Shown here: positions 11,818 to 22,899 of the stretch, piece by piece
How positions within the stretch are numbered: position 1 is the stretch's first letter
Layout of the letters: every line of letters starts with the position of its first letter
Assembly (NCBI GenBank): GCA_037783415.1
Contig: JAZGTN010000069.1
Location: 3,782,001 to 3,846,000, forward strand
Source: Leptasterias polaris
Taxonomy: Eukaryota; Echinodermata; Asteroidea; Forcipulatida; Asteriidae
DNA length: 64,000 nt
Direction: 5' to 3'
Program-made: the position numbers and the translations under genes
The notes under the pieces: model-generated
What the model saw: only the letters and a program-made list of their open reading frames with translations
Told to the model about the DNA's origin: nothing
Databases searched by the model: none

Positions 11818-12597
11818 TTATCATTATTATTGTTAATATTAAAATTTTAACATCGGCTTGGTGATTCAATTATCACTGTTTATTTATGTGCTTTATTATA
11901 TATGTTAAGAAACATAAAAAGACACAAAACTAAAAAAAATATCAGATTTGAAAGCCAAGAATTATTAACATTTTTTATTTTTTTTTGGCAATTTACCATG
12001 GTAATTTTTTAAATGAAATAAAAAATATGTTGAATAAAATGAAGACAACTGCTGGCTATAGAGTTATACACAAAGTCTCACAAAACACTTGTAGTCACTG
12101 CAGATGTTTCTTCCACGTATGGCTTCACCCGGACACCATACTTTCTTGTTTACATCGAAAACAGGTCAAACTCAAAACAAATGGGACGCTATTGAAGCTA
12201 TTGAAGTCATTGAAGATCAGTGCGTGGTGTGAAAGTTTCAATGTCCATCACGTTTTAATATATGGTTCCTTGGTTGTATGTTTGTCTGTCCATAGGTTAG
12301 GGCACAAAAGCATTTTGCTTAACCTTACACCTAAATGTTGTCATTAATTTGCTGATTATTATTGAATCATATCTCATGCTAATGTTTACTTGTGTAATTT
12401 CAACATAAATGTGCATTATTGTAATCAATGACAGCATTGAAATAAATGTTACTGAATGAATGAATGAATGAATATATGTTTGCATACTTCTTATAAACAA
12501 AGGAAGGTAATTAGGGCATCAGTTGATTATGGAATAATTTTCTTTTTTTCAATTCAAAGAAAAAGGCATACTACATCGAAAACCGGACAGGGCAGGA
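11818..12597 (-). mobile_element. E2, 5' portion, with a nested retro-insert
   Basis: Reverse complement of the first half of family E, ending at TCCTGCCCTGTCCGG (minus strand) next to TA at 12598-12599. It is interrupted at 12265-12470 by a retroposed fragment. Together with 6810-7194 it makes one element split by F. Confidence 0.75.
12265..12470 (+). mobile_element. 5'-truncated LINE tail with 8-bp target duplication
   Basis: A 206-bp insert inside E2 absent from E1 and E3. It ends with a short GAAT-type microsatellite tail preceded by GAAATAAATGTTACT. It is bracketed by the direct repeat AATATATG (12257-12264 and 12471-12478), and the intact copies have that octamer once. A target-site duplication plus microsatellite tail indicates target-primed retrotransposition, probably by a CR1/L2-like LINE. 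The fragment holds no coding sequence. Confidence 0.75.
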
Positions 12598-13012
12598 TAC
12601 TATGTTTTAATTCAACCATAGAGCAAGGACTTGCTCTATGATTCAACAATGAAGTAATCATTTAAATCATAAGCAATTCAACAAAGAAATTTGGCTTTTT
12701 TCCCAGATTCAGTTTTTAGTTTCTGTTCACATCATGAGAGGGCGCTGTTACCAGTCATATCATTGATCTCTATTGATGCGGTCAACATTTTTTCAGTCTA
12801 TTTATCTCTGCCCGTGCAACGGCAGAGATATTGTCCTTGTGCTGGATATTCTTCTTCTTCTTCTTCTTCAGTCAGGCCGTTTGCGAAACCACGGCCTGGG
12901 CCATGGGCTTGGGCTTGGGCTTGGGGTTTAGGCTCCGTCAGTTATACGCGTGCTTTCCGCCGTTCGGGGCTTCAAACAGGCAGACAGAGCCCAAGCCGGT
13001 GTCATGCCAAAA

Positions 13013-13502
13013 GTGTCCGCCGCGAAATAGTGTCCGCTCATTAGCATATTGCGATCTGATTGGTCATGCGTCTATGACGTCATATTGTTTACGGAGGTCT
13101 GCCAAAAAGCGTCCGTGTTTAGCGTGCATCATTGCGTGCCTAGCTCGCTGCTCAGCTAGCTGACAAGACGTCGTACATACACATTATGATCATTTTTCAT
13201 ATGAATTTTCCTTTGAACTTTGTTTGAACGCTTTCTTTATTGTATATTATTATAAGGATTCGTAACACTTGACATTTAGCACTTTCTCACATCTGCCTTT
13301 CAAATAATGTCCGCTAAATCTCCGCCAAATACTGTCCATTCTTGCCAAAAACTGTCTGCTTACTCCCCCAAAAATTAATGACCGTAAACTCCCCGCTAAA
13401 TACAGTCCGCACATGCCAAATACTGTCCGGGAGGTGTGCATGCATGTGACTGATGCATACATTTGGCGGCGGACACTATTTGACACGTAATACGGCGGAC
13501 AC
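13013..13502. mobile_element. GTGTCCGCC-ended foldback/MITE
   Basis: The left end AGTGTCCGCCGCGAAATAGT is mirrored by the right end, where CGGCGGACACTATTTG and TACGGCGGACAC occur (13465-13502). The right half has several units like TGCCAAATACTGTCCG. Part of the internal sequence is unrelated. No ORF. The segment 12598-13012 to its left has a TTC microsatellite (about 12850-12870) and GGGCTTG repeats but no recognised gene. Confidence 0.55.
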
Positions 13503-13655
13503 AGAGATACCCGTATTTGCTCAAATACAGCTCCTGTGCTTTCTAGTGCTTCCTTATGCTTCCTGTGTTACTTATTTGGCTTTATGGGCCCGACTTAAAA
13601 TGCACAGTGAATAATACTGAACTTGTCCACGATCTCTCACGTCCGTGATTAGAAA

Positions 13656-14706
13656 ATGCAAACTGCAGAATGTTTCTTGTTACATGTACCTTTTAACATC
13701 CGTGGCTCTCTCTGGATTAAAGATTTTCTGGTTGATCGTCAACAAAGAGTCACATTTGTAGGTATGAACTCCTCATGGTCTGTAGTTAGCTCTGGTGTTC
13801 CTCAAGGTAGTGTTCTTGGGCCTCTGTTATTCAATTTATTCATCAATGATATATCTTACAACCTCAGTTCTAATTGTGTTCTTTTCGCTGATGATGTATT
13901 AATTTATCGTCCAATCCGTTCCTGTTTACATGTAAGCTCCCTCCAGCATGACCTTGATGAGCTGAGCACTTGGAGTGTCTCCAATGGTATGACGTTCAAC
14001 CCTACAAAGTCCAAAATCATGCATATTTCCCGTAAACACTCTCTCAACCCCCCTGTTTACACTCTTTCAGGTTTTCCCTTGCAACCCACAACCTCTGTTA
14101 AATACCTTGGAGTCACTCTGAATGCTCAGCTCTCTTGGACTAACCATATCAAGAATGTTGTTTCAAGTGCCAATAGAACATTGGGCCTCATTAAGACCAT
14201 TGCTTTCAATTCTTCTGTTTCAGCCAAGTTCTGTCTTTATAAATCTCTAGTTCTCCCTATTTTAGAATATGGTATGCCAGCATGGCTCCCTCATACATCT
14301 CAGTCTCCAGACTCCGGCCCTTGAACGGGTACAAAAACGTGCTACTCGATTTATTCTTGGGCAGAGGATGGGTGAGATGTCTTACCCCGATAGACTTAAG
14401 TCCCTTAATTGGTCGTCTCTGTCAATTCGTCGTAATTTTTCTGTTTTGTATTTTATCATTAAGTGTAAGTTTAACCTTATTCATTGTGATGTGGCTGGCA
14501 TCATTTCTGTCAACCATAGATATCCTGACGTTCTCACCTTCAAACACCTGTATGCTAGAACCGATGCTTTGCATTTGTCTGCTCCTCATCTTTTCCCCAG
14601 ACTTTGGTCTAGTTTACCAGAAAACATTCGTAATTCCCTACTGCTATTGCCCTTCCACAGTTTCCTCAAATCACTTAGACTAGCGGGATGCCGCGCTTCG
14701 CGCGGC
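13656..14706 (+). pseudogene. Broken non-LTR retrotransposon reverse transcriptase
   Basis: Frame one (13656-14324) carries ordered RT motifs: SGVPQGSVLGPLLFNLFIND (motif B region), LFADDVLIY (the catalytic ADD of motif C), FNPTKSKIMHIS and VKYLGVTL. It then loses frame near 14300-14320, and the C-terminal part continues in another frame (14269-14715) with LERVQKRATRFILG and LWSSLPENIRNS. The N-terminal endonuclease and start of the RT are missing, so the copy is 5'-truncated and frameshifted. The motifs fit the Jockey/CR1 group of LINEs; I cannot place it more finely. The C-terminus runs into a CCGCGCTTCGCGCGG hairpin at about 14690-14705. Confidence 0.9.
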
Positions 14707-14774
14707 ACCCGCTAGGTGGGCGCGATTCTTGCACATAAAATGCGACCACGGTGCATGGGGTAGGTGGGGGGATA

Positions 14775-14999
14775 ATAGACCCTTCCCATGAAATATTTAA
14801 ATTGCACTTCACGCGTGCGCACTTACACCGCTGGTTGGCAAAATGATGGAACATTGCCCCTTTTTGTGTGGGGCTGATGGTGGCGTGACGCAGACGCGCT
14901 TGTGCGTCTACTTAGTGCACAACTCTATGGCCTTTGCCAACCAGCAGGGTCTGTACGCGTACGTGAATGTAATTAGCATATTTCATGGGAAGGGTCTAT
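14775..14999. mobile_element. 225-bp MITE, copy 1
   Basis: Terminal inverted repeats begin ATAGACCCTTCCCATGAAAT at both ends, extending 20-22 bp. The left flank is TA (14773-14774); the right flank TG is probably a mutated TA. The second copy, 46876-47097, has TA on both sides. A reading frame inside (MMEHCPFLCGADGG..) appears in both copies only because they are about 95% alike; it is not a supported gene. Confidence 0.85.
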
Positions 15000-15960
15000 T
15001 GGAGAGGATATCAGAGTTTATAACTTTCAGAATTGGTTTGGTAAAGATATTTAAAATCTGTACGCAATGTAGTTATGTCCTAATGATAAAATGTTGAGCA
15101 TGCAAAAGGTGTTGAGTGCGGTCGAAGGCGAAGCGTCGCCATCCCTCACCCTTTTCGCCCCCTTTTCTCGACTACGAAGCATAAGTTGGGGGTGTGTTTT
15201 AATATTTGGGAATGATATAAAAAGGCAATGATGCATGCTTGGCATGATATGTAGGTTTTTGATATATCAAGACTTTTTGAATATCCAACAAAGGCCTGAG
15301 TAATCCATGAAATATATGCTTCTGTGCTCCTAAAATTTGTCAAATGTTTGAATTCATGTATAATACTTGATTTCCTTTTTTCTTTATTTCTGGATTTTGA
15401 TATCTATTGACGTTTATTTTGTAATGTTTTTATGTCACTATGTTATGTTACAGTTGATTTCGATGTTTCTATGTCACTATATTTCTGTGTTTTAAAAATT
15501 ATTTCGGCATGCGTTTGTTTCCGTATTTCGTTCTTCTAGATTTTGTAAATGGTTGATAATACAATAATAATGTTAAGTATTACAGGGGTGTGATTTTGTA
15601 CATTTTGTTGATGACAGTTTTGTAAACTTGTTTTTGTCTTGACAGACCCTGTTGTTCAAATTTTATTCATCGTGCGTCTAGTAAAGATTTAAATAGGAAA
15701 CGAAAATAAAATAAAAATGATTTGTGTGTTTTCGTTTTCCTTTATTTGTTCCTTTCTGTCTCTCTTTGATTTCTTGATTTATATGCTTGTTTGGAGGAGG
15801 CTTTATTTTTGTCCATTTTCCCTTTCATTGTGTCGTTATTTCTTGCTTTCTTTATGCCTTGTTTCTTTATTTCTTTATTGCTCGGAAATTATTGGTTGTA
15901 TTTAGGCCTACATACCACTAAATGCAGGTAACGACTAATATTCGACAATGCTTGTCTTTG
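15000..15960. other. No gene recognised (T-rich)
   Basis: This stretch is T-rich on the + strand with several related phrases such as TTTCTATGTCACTAT repeated near 15430 and 15465. I see no coding region, structural RNA or defined element. Confidence 0.5.
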
Positions 15961-15992
15961 TGAATATTATGTTGTTATTCAGTCAATGAGTA

Positions 15993-17736
15993 CCCAGGTA
16001 GCAAGCCCATATGGGAAATATCTGGGCCATATGGACCTGGGCCAACCCATATGGTACCCATATGGGGCCCTTATGGGTGTGGGTTATGGGGAATATTCCC
16101 ATATGGGGCCCATATGGGAAAAACATGGGCTAGCCCATATGGGCAAAATATGCAGTGTCCCATATGGGTATCATATGGGGAGAACATGGGCAATCCCATA
16201 TGGGCAGAATATGCAGTGGCTCATATGGGTATCATATGGGGAAAACATGGTCTAGCCCATATGGGAAGAATATGCAAGGGCCCATATGGGTATCATATGG
16301 GGAAAATGTGGGCAATCCCATATGGGCAGAATATGAAGTGGCCCATATGGGTATCATATGGGGAAAACAAAGGATTGCCCCATATGGGCACAAAATGAAT
16401 TGGCCCATATGGGTATCAGATGGGGAAAACATGGACAATCCCATATAGGCAGAATATGAAGGGGCCCATATGGGTTTCGTGATGTGGGGAAAACATGGGC
16501 TAGGCCATATGGGCAAAATATGCATTGTCCCGTGTGGTTATCATATGGGAAAACATGGGCATTTAATTCCCATATGGGCTAAGATTCCAAAGACCAAATA
16601 GTGAAAAAATATGGACATTCCCATATGGGCAGTTAAAAAGACCTGGGCAAAGATAATACAAAGAAAGACCTCGGCCATTACGGGGTTAATATTATAGTTT
16701 AGAATATAATTGTCTAGTTTACCAAGGGTTTATGACCCTTCCAATGGATTTTGTAATCTTCTCCGGACAAACTTGGATGAAACATTTATGGAAAGGCCCA
16801 CATAGGAATAGGAATTACCTTTAAGCAATCCCTTGTGAGCAGTGATATGAAAAGGTTCATTTGGTTATCCTATAAGCACGACCTAAGCAAACTTTGGGGT
16901 TAGAATATGCAAAGACCCATATGGGTACGATATGGGTAAGACCTGGGCAAACCCATATTGGCAATATGCAAATTTATGGGACAGGGCATTGAAGTAGTGT
17001 GTTTTTAATAATTTTTAAAAACAATTTAGTGAAATTTAGCTCTGTAAAGTTGTTTTTGTACTTTTTGGTAAGATATTCGTCTATAAGAAAAATACATACA
17101 TAAAATTTACAATTAGACGCTTTCATTTAAAACAAGCTAATTCAAATAATGACATTTTTAATTAAAAAACTGTTAACCATGACTGTAGGTCTTCAGTTTG
17201 TGGACTATATATATAATACATGCCCAGTAGGTAAAGGTATATACTTATACACCATATTATAAATGAGTAATATAGTTTGTATTTAGTGGTATTGTATAGA
17301 TGTAGATTAGTATACATGTAATTGTTCATATAATTAGACTTATCATTAACATTAAATAATTACTTGAATATATTATAAGGCTATCTGGGCTGGCCCATAT
17401 GGGCCCCACATGGGCCCCATATGTACGCTACCCACATGGGACCCTCATTTTGGCCCAGAATGCCCATACGAATCCCAGGTAATGCCCATATGGGATAACC
17501 CAGATGGGCCCCAGATGAATCCCAGACGGGTTATCTGGGCCAACCCATATGTTGGCCCATGTTGGCCCATGTGGGCCCCATATGGGACCCATATGGGTTA
17601 TGGGCCATCCCATATGGGCCCCATATGAATCCCGGGTGCAGGATCCACAGGGCCCCATATGGGTTATCCCCACATGGGGCCCATATTCTGGCCCATATGG
17701 GACCCATATGGGGCCCATATGGGCTTGCTACCTGGG
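15993..17736. mobile_element. 1744-bp nonautonomous TA-target transposon with CCCATATGGG arrays
   Basis: Perfect 23-bp terminal inverted repeats begin CCCAGGTAGCAAGCCC and end in CCCATATGGG. TA dinucleotides flank both ends (15991-15992, 17737-17738), and the paralogous empty site (TA at 18066-18067) has a single TA, so the ends are known exactly. Inside the left end is a 61-bp tandem array (about 16100-16560). Inside the right end (about 17388-17730) is a less regular array of the same decamer, and the middle (16600-17380) is AT-rich without ORFs. TA duplication fits Tc1/mariner-like elements but also others. Open frames reading MGPIWGPYG-type repeats are artefacts of the decamer. Confidence 0.93.
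16100..16560. repeat. 61-bp satellite-like array, 7-8 units
   Basis: Successive CATATGGGT anchors fall at 16161, 16222, 16283, 16344, 16406, 16467 and (mutated) 16531, giving a 61-bp period. Each unit carries two palindromic CCCATATGGG sites about 30 bp apart, separated by GCAGAATATG and TCATATGGGGAAAACATGGG. Confidence 0.92.
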
Positions 17737-18631
17737 TAGGCCTAACGTAAGCAGTCAATTTATGAAAGAAATAATAGGGCCTATCAGGAAAATTTATAGG
17801 AGGTCACATCTGCCCAATAAAATGAAATGAGCTGGAAGAAGACAAAGCATCATTAACAGAAAATATGCAGTATCTGTAGAAATTAGGATTACCCCCTCCC
17901 CACCCACCACCCACTCACCCACCCTTTGAGCTGCATTTTAAATCAGTCATCTCGCTATATTAGTATAATAAATAGGCGCGGGGAGACATTGGAACACCAG
18001 TGCCAACCCAGTAAGCGGTGTCCGGCAAGCGAAACTGAATATTATGTTGTTATTCAGTCAATGAGTAGGCCTAACGTAAGCAGTCAATTTATGAAAGAAA
18101 TAATAGGGCCTATCAGGAAAATTTATAAAGGGGACATAGGAGGTCACATCTGCCCAATAAAATGAAATGAGCTGGAAGAAGACAAAGCATCATTAACAGA
18201 AAATATGCAGTATCTGTAGAAATTAGGATTACCCCCTCCCCACCCACCACCCACTCACCCACCCTTTGAGCTGCATTTTAAATCAGTCATCTCGCTATAT
18301 TAGTATAATAAATAGGCGCGGGGAGACATTGGAACACCAGTGCCAACCCAGTAAGCGGTGTCCGGCAAGCGAAACTTCCCAGAATGCACAAATGCAATAG
18401 CGAACGCAAATTTTAAGACTGGCAAAACCCCCCAATTTATGTTTTGAATATGCCAAATTTTTCCAAAAATCAACACCCACAAACCCTCACGCAAGCACCG
18501 CTACAGACTAACCCCGGCGCAAAAAAACCCGAAAAAACAAAAAAAACATGCCTGACGGGTATGAAACACGCAAGGGCCGACCAACGCGGGTATCCAGCTG
18601 CCGTTGCACACAATCGCAGGTAGAAACATAG

Positions 18632-20050
18632 CGTTGTTCGATCGAAAATAAGGGCACCAGTTATCCCAACATGCAAATTGTTTATTGCGTGCATCCTTGA
18701 GAAATTACCTTAGTCATGCAGCGCTACTTCTGATTGTTCACTGAAAAGACTCATGGGTCGTTAAAACCGTGGACTTTCGATGACACAAAATGCAGTAGAT
18801 ATTAATTGATAAATTATTTAATACCATTTAACTCACAAAACTTGCAACAAATATCTTCTGAAGACAAACAACATTAAAACAATCTTGTCGAGAGAGCTGG
18901 GAAATTACGGCGAACACCCAAGACCGAGGAAATAACGGACCAATCACTCGTGAGAAGTCATCACACGTGAGAAAAAAAAGATGGCGACCCAATAAAAAAG
19001 ATGGCAGCCCAGCGCAACCTCGTCCTCGAGGGGGCGAGGTCACCGTGCGCAAGCGGACGGTCGGATCTCGCAGCGCCGCGGGGTGGAACTTGGCACCGAT
19101 TTTAATTATATAGATTAAAGATTAAAGATTAATTGTTAGTGTGGGCAATAAAAGTTTCTTCGCTGGTACACACTCTCTTTCATATTATAGCGTTGATCAA
19201 TTGAAAAAAGGGCACCAGTTAACACAACATGCAAATTGTTTATTGCGTGCGTTCATGTGATTATTACCTTAGTCATGCAACGCTAGTTCTGACTGCTCAA
19301 TGAAAAGACTCATGTGTCGTTAAAACCGTGGACTTTCGGTGACACAAAATGCAGTAGATATTAATTGATAAATTATTTAATACCATTTAAACCCACAAAA
19401 CGTGCAACAAATATCTTCTGAAGACAAAAAAACATTAAAACAATCTTTTCGAGAGAGCTGGGAAATTGTGGCGAACACCCAAGACCGAGGTAATAACGGA
19501 CCAATCAAACGTGAGAAATAATCACACGTGAGAAAATCGTCGCTGGTACACACTCTCTTTCTAAAGCGTTGTTCGATGGAAAATGGGGGCACCGGTTAAC
19601 ACAGCATGCAAACTGTTTATTGCGTGCATCCTTGAGAAATTACCTTAGTCATGCAGCGCTACTTCTGATTGTTCACTGAAAAGACTCATGGGTCGTTAAA
19701 ACCGTGGACTTTTGGTGACACAAAATGCAGTAGATATTTATTGATAAATTATTTAATACCATTTAAACCCACAAAACGTGCAACAAATATCTTCTGAAGA
19801 CCAACAACATTAACACAATCTTGTCGAGAGAGCTGGGAAATTACGGCGAACACCCAAGACCGAGGAAATAACGGACCAATCACTCGTGGGAAGTCATCAC
19901 ACGTGAGAAAAAAAAGATGGCGACCCAATAAAAAAGATGGCAGCCCAGCGCAACCTCGTCCTCGAGGGGGCGAGGTCACCGTGCGCAAGCGGACGGTCGG
20001 ATCTCGCAGCGCCGCGGGGTGGAAGTTGGTACCGATTTTAATTATATAGA
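18632..20050. repeat. Three tandem copies of a 370-490-bp repeat
   Basis: Copies lie at about 18632-19113, 19189-19560 and 19562-20050. All start near GCGTTG..CGAT..GAAAA and contain TGCAGTAGATATT and AGAGAGCTGGGAAATT. Copies 1 and 3 end in a GC-rich segment (AAAGATGGCGACCC..GGATCTCGCAGCGCCGCGGG), which copy 2 lacks. The linker CGCTGGTACACACTCTCTTT precedes copies 2 and 3. Minus-strand frames in copies 1 and 3 are shared but broken in copy 2. No family is recognised. Confidence 0.85.
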
Positions 20051-20720
20051 TATTCTGTCTGCCAATCTCATGAATCAACTTGAATAGTTTTTATTATTTT
20101 TCTTCAGTGTGGGCTGGGCTTTCTGTCCGTATTTTTGTGTTACTCTTTCTTACTTGTAAATTTTGTACTATTTTATTTGTTCTCATTTCTATTTATTTAT
20201 ACATGTATAATTCTCCGGGGAGGGGAGTGTGGCTCTAGTGTTGGGACTTGTTTGGGGTTTAGTCCACCCTTTTAATAGCCTGCTATAGCCCATTCTCACT
20301 TGTGGCTTGTGCAATATTTTAAATCGTTTTTATTTAAATCGTTTTTATTTATTAACAAGTTTATTTATTTATTTATTTATTTACAAGTTTATTTATTTAT
20401 TTATTTATATACATACTTCTTTATTTGTTTATCTCTGTTATTTTACTCATTTATTTTCGTTTTATAAATTAGTTATTTATTATTTATTTATTATTGGTTT
20501 TGTATAATTATCTGCTTTTATTATTGCGTGTACTATATTATATGTTTAAATCTATATTTATTTCATTGTGTACCCCAGATGATGTGGGGCAACAGATCTA
20601 CGGATCATAGTATGTATTTGCTTTTGTTGTCCCTTGCCCATCTCGGGGTATATTGTCTTGTATTTTGTTTTGTACTGTTATGGCAAATAAAATAATAATA
20701 ATAATAATAATAATAACCTG
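20051..20720 (+). repeat. Probable LINE 3' UTR with TTTA and AAT microsatellites
   Basis: The sequence has a TTTA-rich stretch (about 20320-20510) and ends in GTTATGGCAAATAAAATAAT followed by an AAT repeat (to about 20716). A poly-adenylation-like AATAAA followed by a simple-repeat tail is typical of LINE 3' ends. No ORF of such an element is attached, so the call is inference. Confidence 0.35.
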
Positions 20721-21206
20721 TTTTGGCGTCCATGATCTCTTAATCATCTTGCAATAATCGTTTTTAAAAAACCAGCGAAAACTTTATTTTATCGTGCTAC
20801 TCTAACGAACTCGTACTGTAGTCAGGTAGTGTGTATGCACCTAGGCCTGTTTGAACCCATGCGCCATGCACCTGTTTACCTTTCACAACGAGTAGTGCGT
20901 GTTTTGGTCATAGCTAGAAACTCGCTCCCAATTTTTATCGAACTCATGATGGGTGAAGCCGATGGCACATGCACACACACAGCACTATGTACATGTACAG
21001 TACATACAATAGCGCGCTGCGTGCAAGCTCACACAACCACAAGCGAGGTTGTCTGTACAAACTGCAAGTTTTCTTAAACTATTTGCTATCTGTTTATCGT
21101 GATAAATGATCACGAAGGAATAATTATGGTTAATCGAATAAATTTGTATATTTTGCTAGCTGGTCTCGAAGCGAGACCAGGCAAATATTCGAGACCGGAA
21201 GGGTCC

Positions 21207-21400
21207 GAGACCGCAGGGTACGGGGGGGAGGGGGAGACCGCAGGGTACGGGGGGGAGGGGGAGACCGCAGGGTACGGGGGGGAGGGGGAGACCGCAGGGT
21301 ACGGGGGGGAGGGGGAGACCGCAGGGTACGGGGGGGAGGGGGAGACCGCAGGGTACGGGGGGGAGGGGGAGACCGCAGGGTACGGGGCGGAGGGGGAGAC
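21207..21400. repeat. 27-bp G-rich minisatellite, seven units
   Basis: The unit AGACCGCAGGGTACGGGG plus GGGAGGGGG repeats about every 27 bp from 21209, with only minor variation. It is bounded by a hairpin at about 21161-21183 (CTGGTCTCGAAGCGAGACCAG) and an ACCGGTCTCGAGACC sequence at about 21427. The G-runs could form quadruplexes. Because 27 is divisible by three it stays open in every frame, which explains three overlapping spurious frames. Confidence 0.93.
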
Positions 21401-21541
21401 CGAGACCCGCAAAAAGTGGTCTCCCCACCGGTCTCGAGACCTACAACACTGAACAGTACACGATTGAATGTTTTTCTAAGATTCAGCCGTCATGCCAATA
21501 GTGCAGTCTGAGTCCATAATCATGCCAATGAAGTTTTTATA

Positions 21542-22557
21542 TCCTCCCCTGTCCGGTTTTCGATGTACTATGCCCTTTTTTTTTTATTGAAAAAAAATAA
21601 AAATGTTCCATAATCAACTGATGCCCTAATTACCTTCCTTTGTTTATAAGAAGTATGCAAACATATATTAAAACGTGATGGACATTGAAACTTTCACACC
21701 ACGCACCGATCTTCGATGACTTCAATAGCGTCCCATTTGTTTTGAGTTTGACCTGTTTTCGATGCAAACAAGAAAGTATGGTGTCCGGGTGAAGCCATAC
21801 GTGGAAGAAACATCTGCAATGACTACAAGTGTTCTGTGAGACTTTGTGTATGACTCTATAGCCAGCAGTTGTCTTCATTTTATTCAACATATTTTTTATT
21901 TAATTTTAAAAATTACCATGGTAATTTGCAAAAACTATTTAAAAAAAAAAAGAAAAAAAACCAGATATGTAAATAATTATTGGCTTTCAAATCTTATTTT
22001 TATTTAGTTTTGTGTCTTTTTATGTTTCTTAACATTTATAATAAAGCATATAAATAAACAGTGATAATTGAATCACCAAGTCGATGTTTAAATTTTAATA
22101 TTAATAACAAAAATGATATGAGTGTTACAAAAAAAATTCTCCAGACTATTAGAAAATGATATAAGGCACATGGCTTCTTTAAGCCTCTGTATTTTTTCCC
22201 CCAGAATGCTCAGCAGAATGTTCAGTCACATGATTTGATCATCGTGAATTGTGAATTGAAAAAGGGTTTGATGAAACTTTTTCGGCGGGGAAAATTTTGT
22301 TTATGGCCCCAACAGTATGACATATTTTTGTACCTTGTAGAAATGCCTAAAATACCACAACTTTTTGCATTTACAAGTGCAACCAATCAGTGAAGCCTTA
22401 CATGTTTCCAAGTTTTGGTCAAATGAGAGGAGACTCGAGTCTTTGCTTGGCAAGTCAAACCACAAAAATTGTATCTAGGGACTGTTTACATCGCGTGCAG
22501 AGAGGTAAAAGATTTGCCTCGATTTCAGGGACGCCCTGAATACAGGGCGTCCTACGA
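21542..22557 (+). mobile_element. E3: family E nonautonomous element
   Basis: Collinear with E1 from TCCTCCCCTGTCCGG to the GGACGCCCT..AGGGCGTCC hairpin and TACGA. TA precedes it; CA follows, perhaps a mutated TA. The 3' flank reads CAACTAG, so a rolling-circle CTAG end cannot be excluded. It lies 0.66 kb upstream of the phosphatase start codon. The stretch 22558-22900 holds no recognised gene. Confidence 0.7.
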
Positions 22558-22899
22558 CAACTAGAAAAGCTAAGCAGTCGAAAGTTCGTAATCTCTTGAT
22601 CTTACCATGGAGGAAGGATATTTCCTTCCTCCCTGATCTTACAAGCTTGAGCAGCGTGCACGCACCACAAGCTGGCAGTCACTTTTGGGAGCCAATCAGC
22701 GTTTTTTCCCCCATCACAATCATCCAGGGGTTATCGCTGACGAGAGTTATCGCTACGGGACGGTGTGTAGTCGTCATACCGCCGGTACCACCAAAGATCG
22801 TTGGAGAAAGGACCACGGACTCAATGGTCATCATACGCATCCAACAACCCCGTACTCTCCCTATTCTTCATCATAGTCTAGTTCTCCAAGGTCATGGGA

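Larger units (their letters stand above)
15961..18375. repeat. Tandem duplication of a 329/340-bp host unit
   Basis: The unit runs from TGAATATTATGTTGTTATTC to GGTGTCCGGCAAGCGAAAC. Copy 1 is 15961-15990 plus 17737-18035, split by the transposon at 15993-17736. Copy 2 is 18036-18375, uninterrupted, and 11 bp longer because of AAGGGGACATA near 18127. The copies are otherwise almost identical. Confidence 0.93.

Noticed and set aside
15993..17736. CRISPR-like array of regularly spaced palindromes (61-bp period)
   Set aside because: The spacers repeat along with the palindromes, the organism is a eukaryote, and terminal inverted repeats with TA duplication explain it as a transposon.
15986..17830. 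Overlapping frames on both strands reading MGPIWGPYG-type repeats, like a repetitive secreted protein
   Set aside because: They come from the CCCATATGGG palindrome, which reads similarly on both strands and in several frames; the region is a nonautonomous transposon with an empty site.
21099..21452. Frame with repeated GETAGYGGE units
   Set aside because: The 27-bp minisatellite unit is a multiple of three and lacks stops in several frames on both strands; no evidence of coding.
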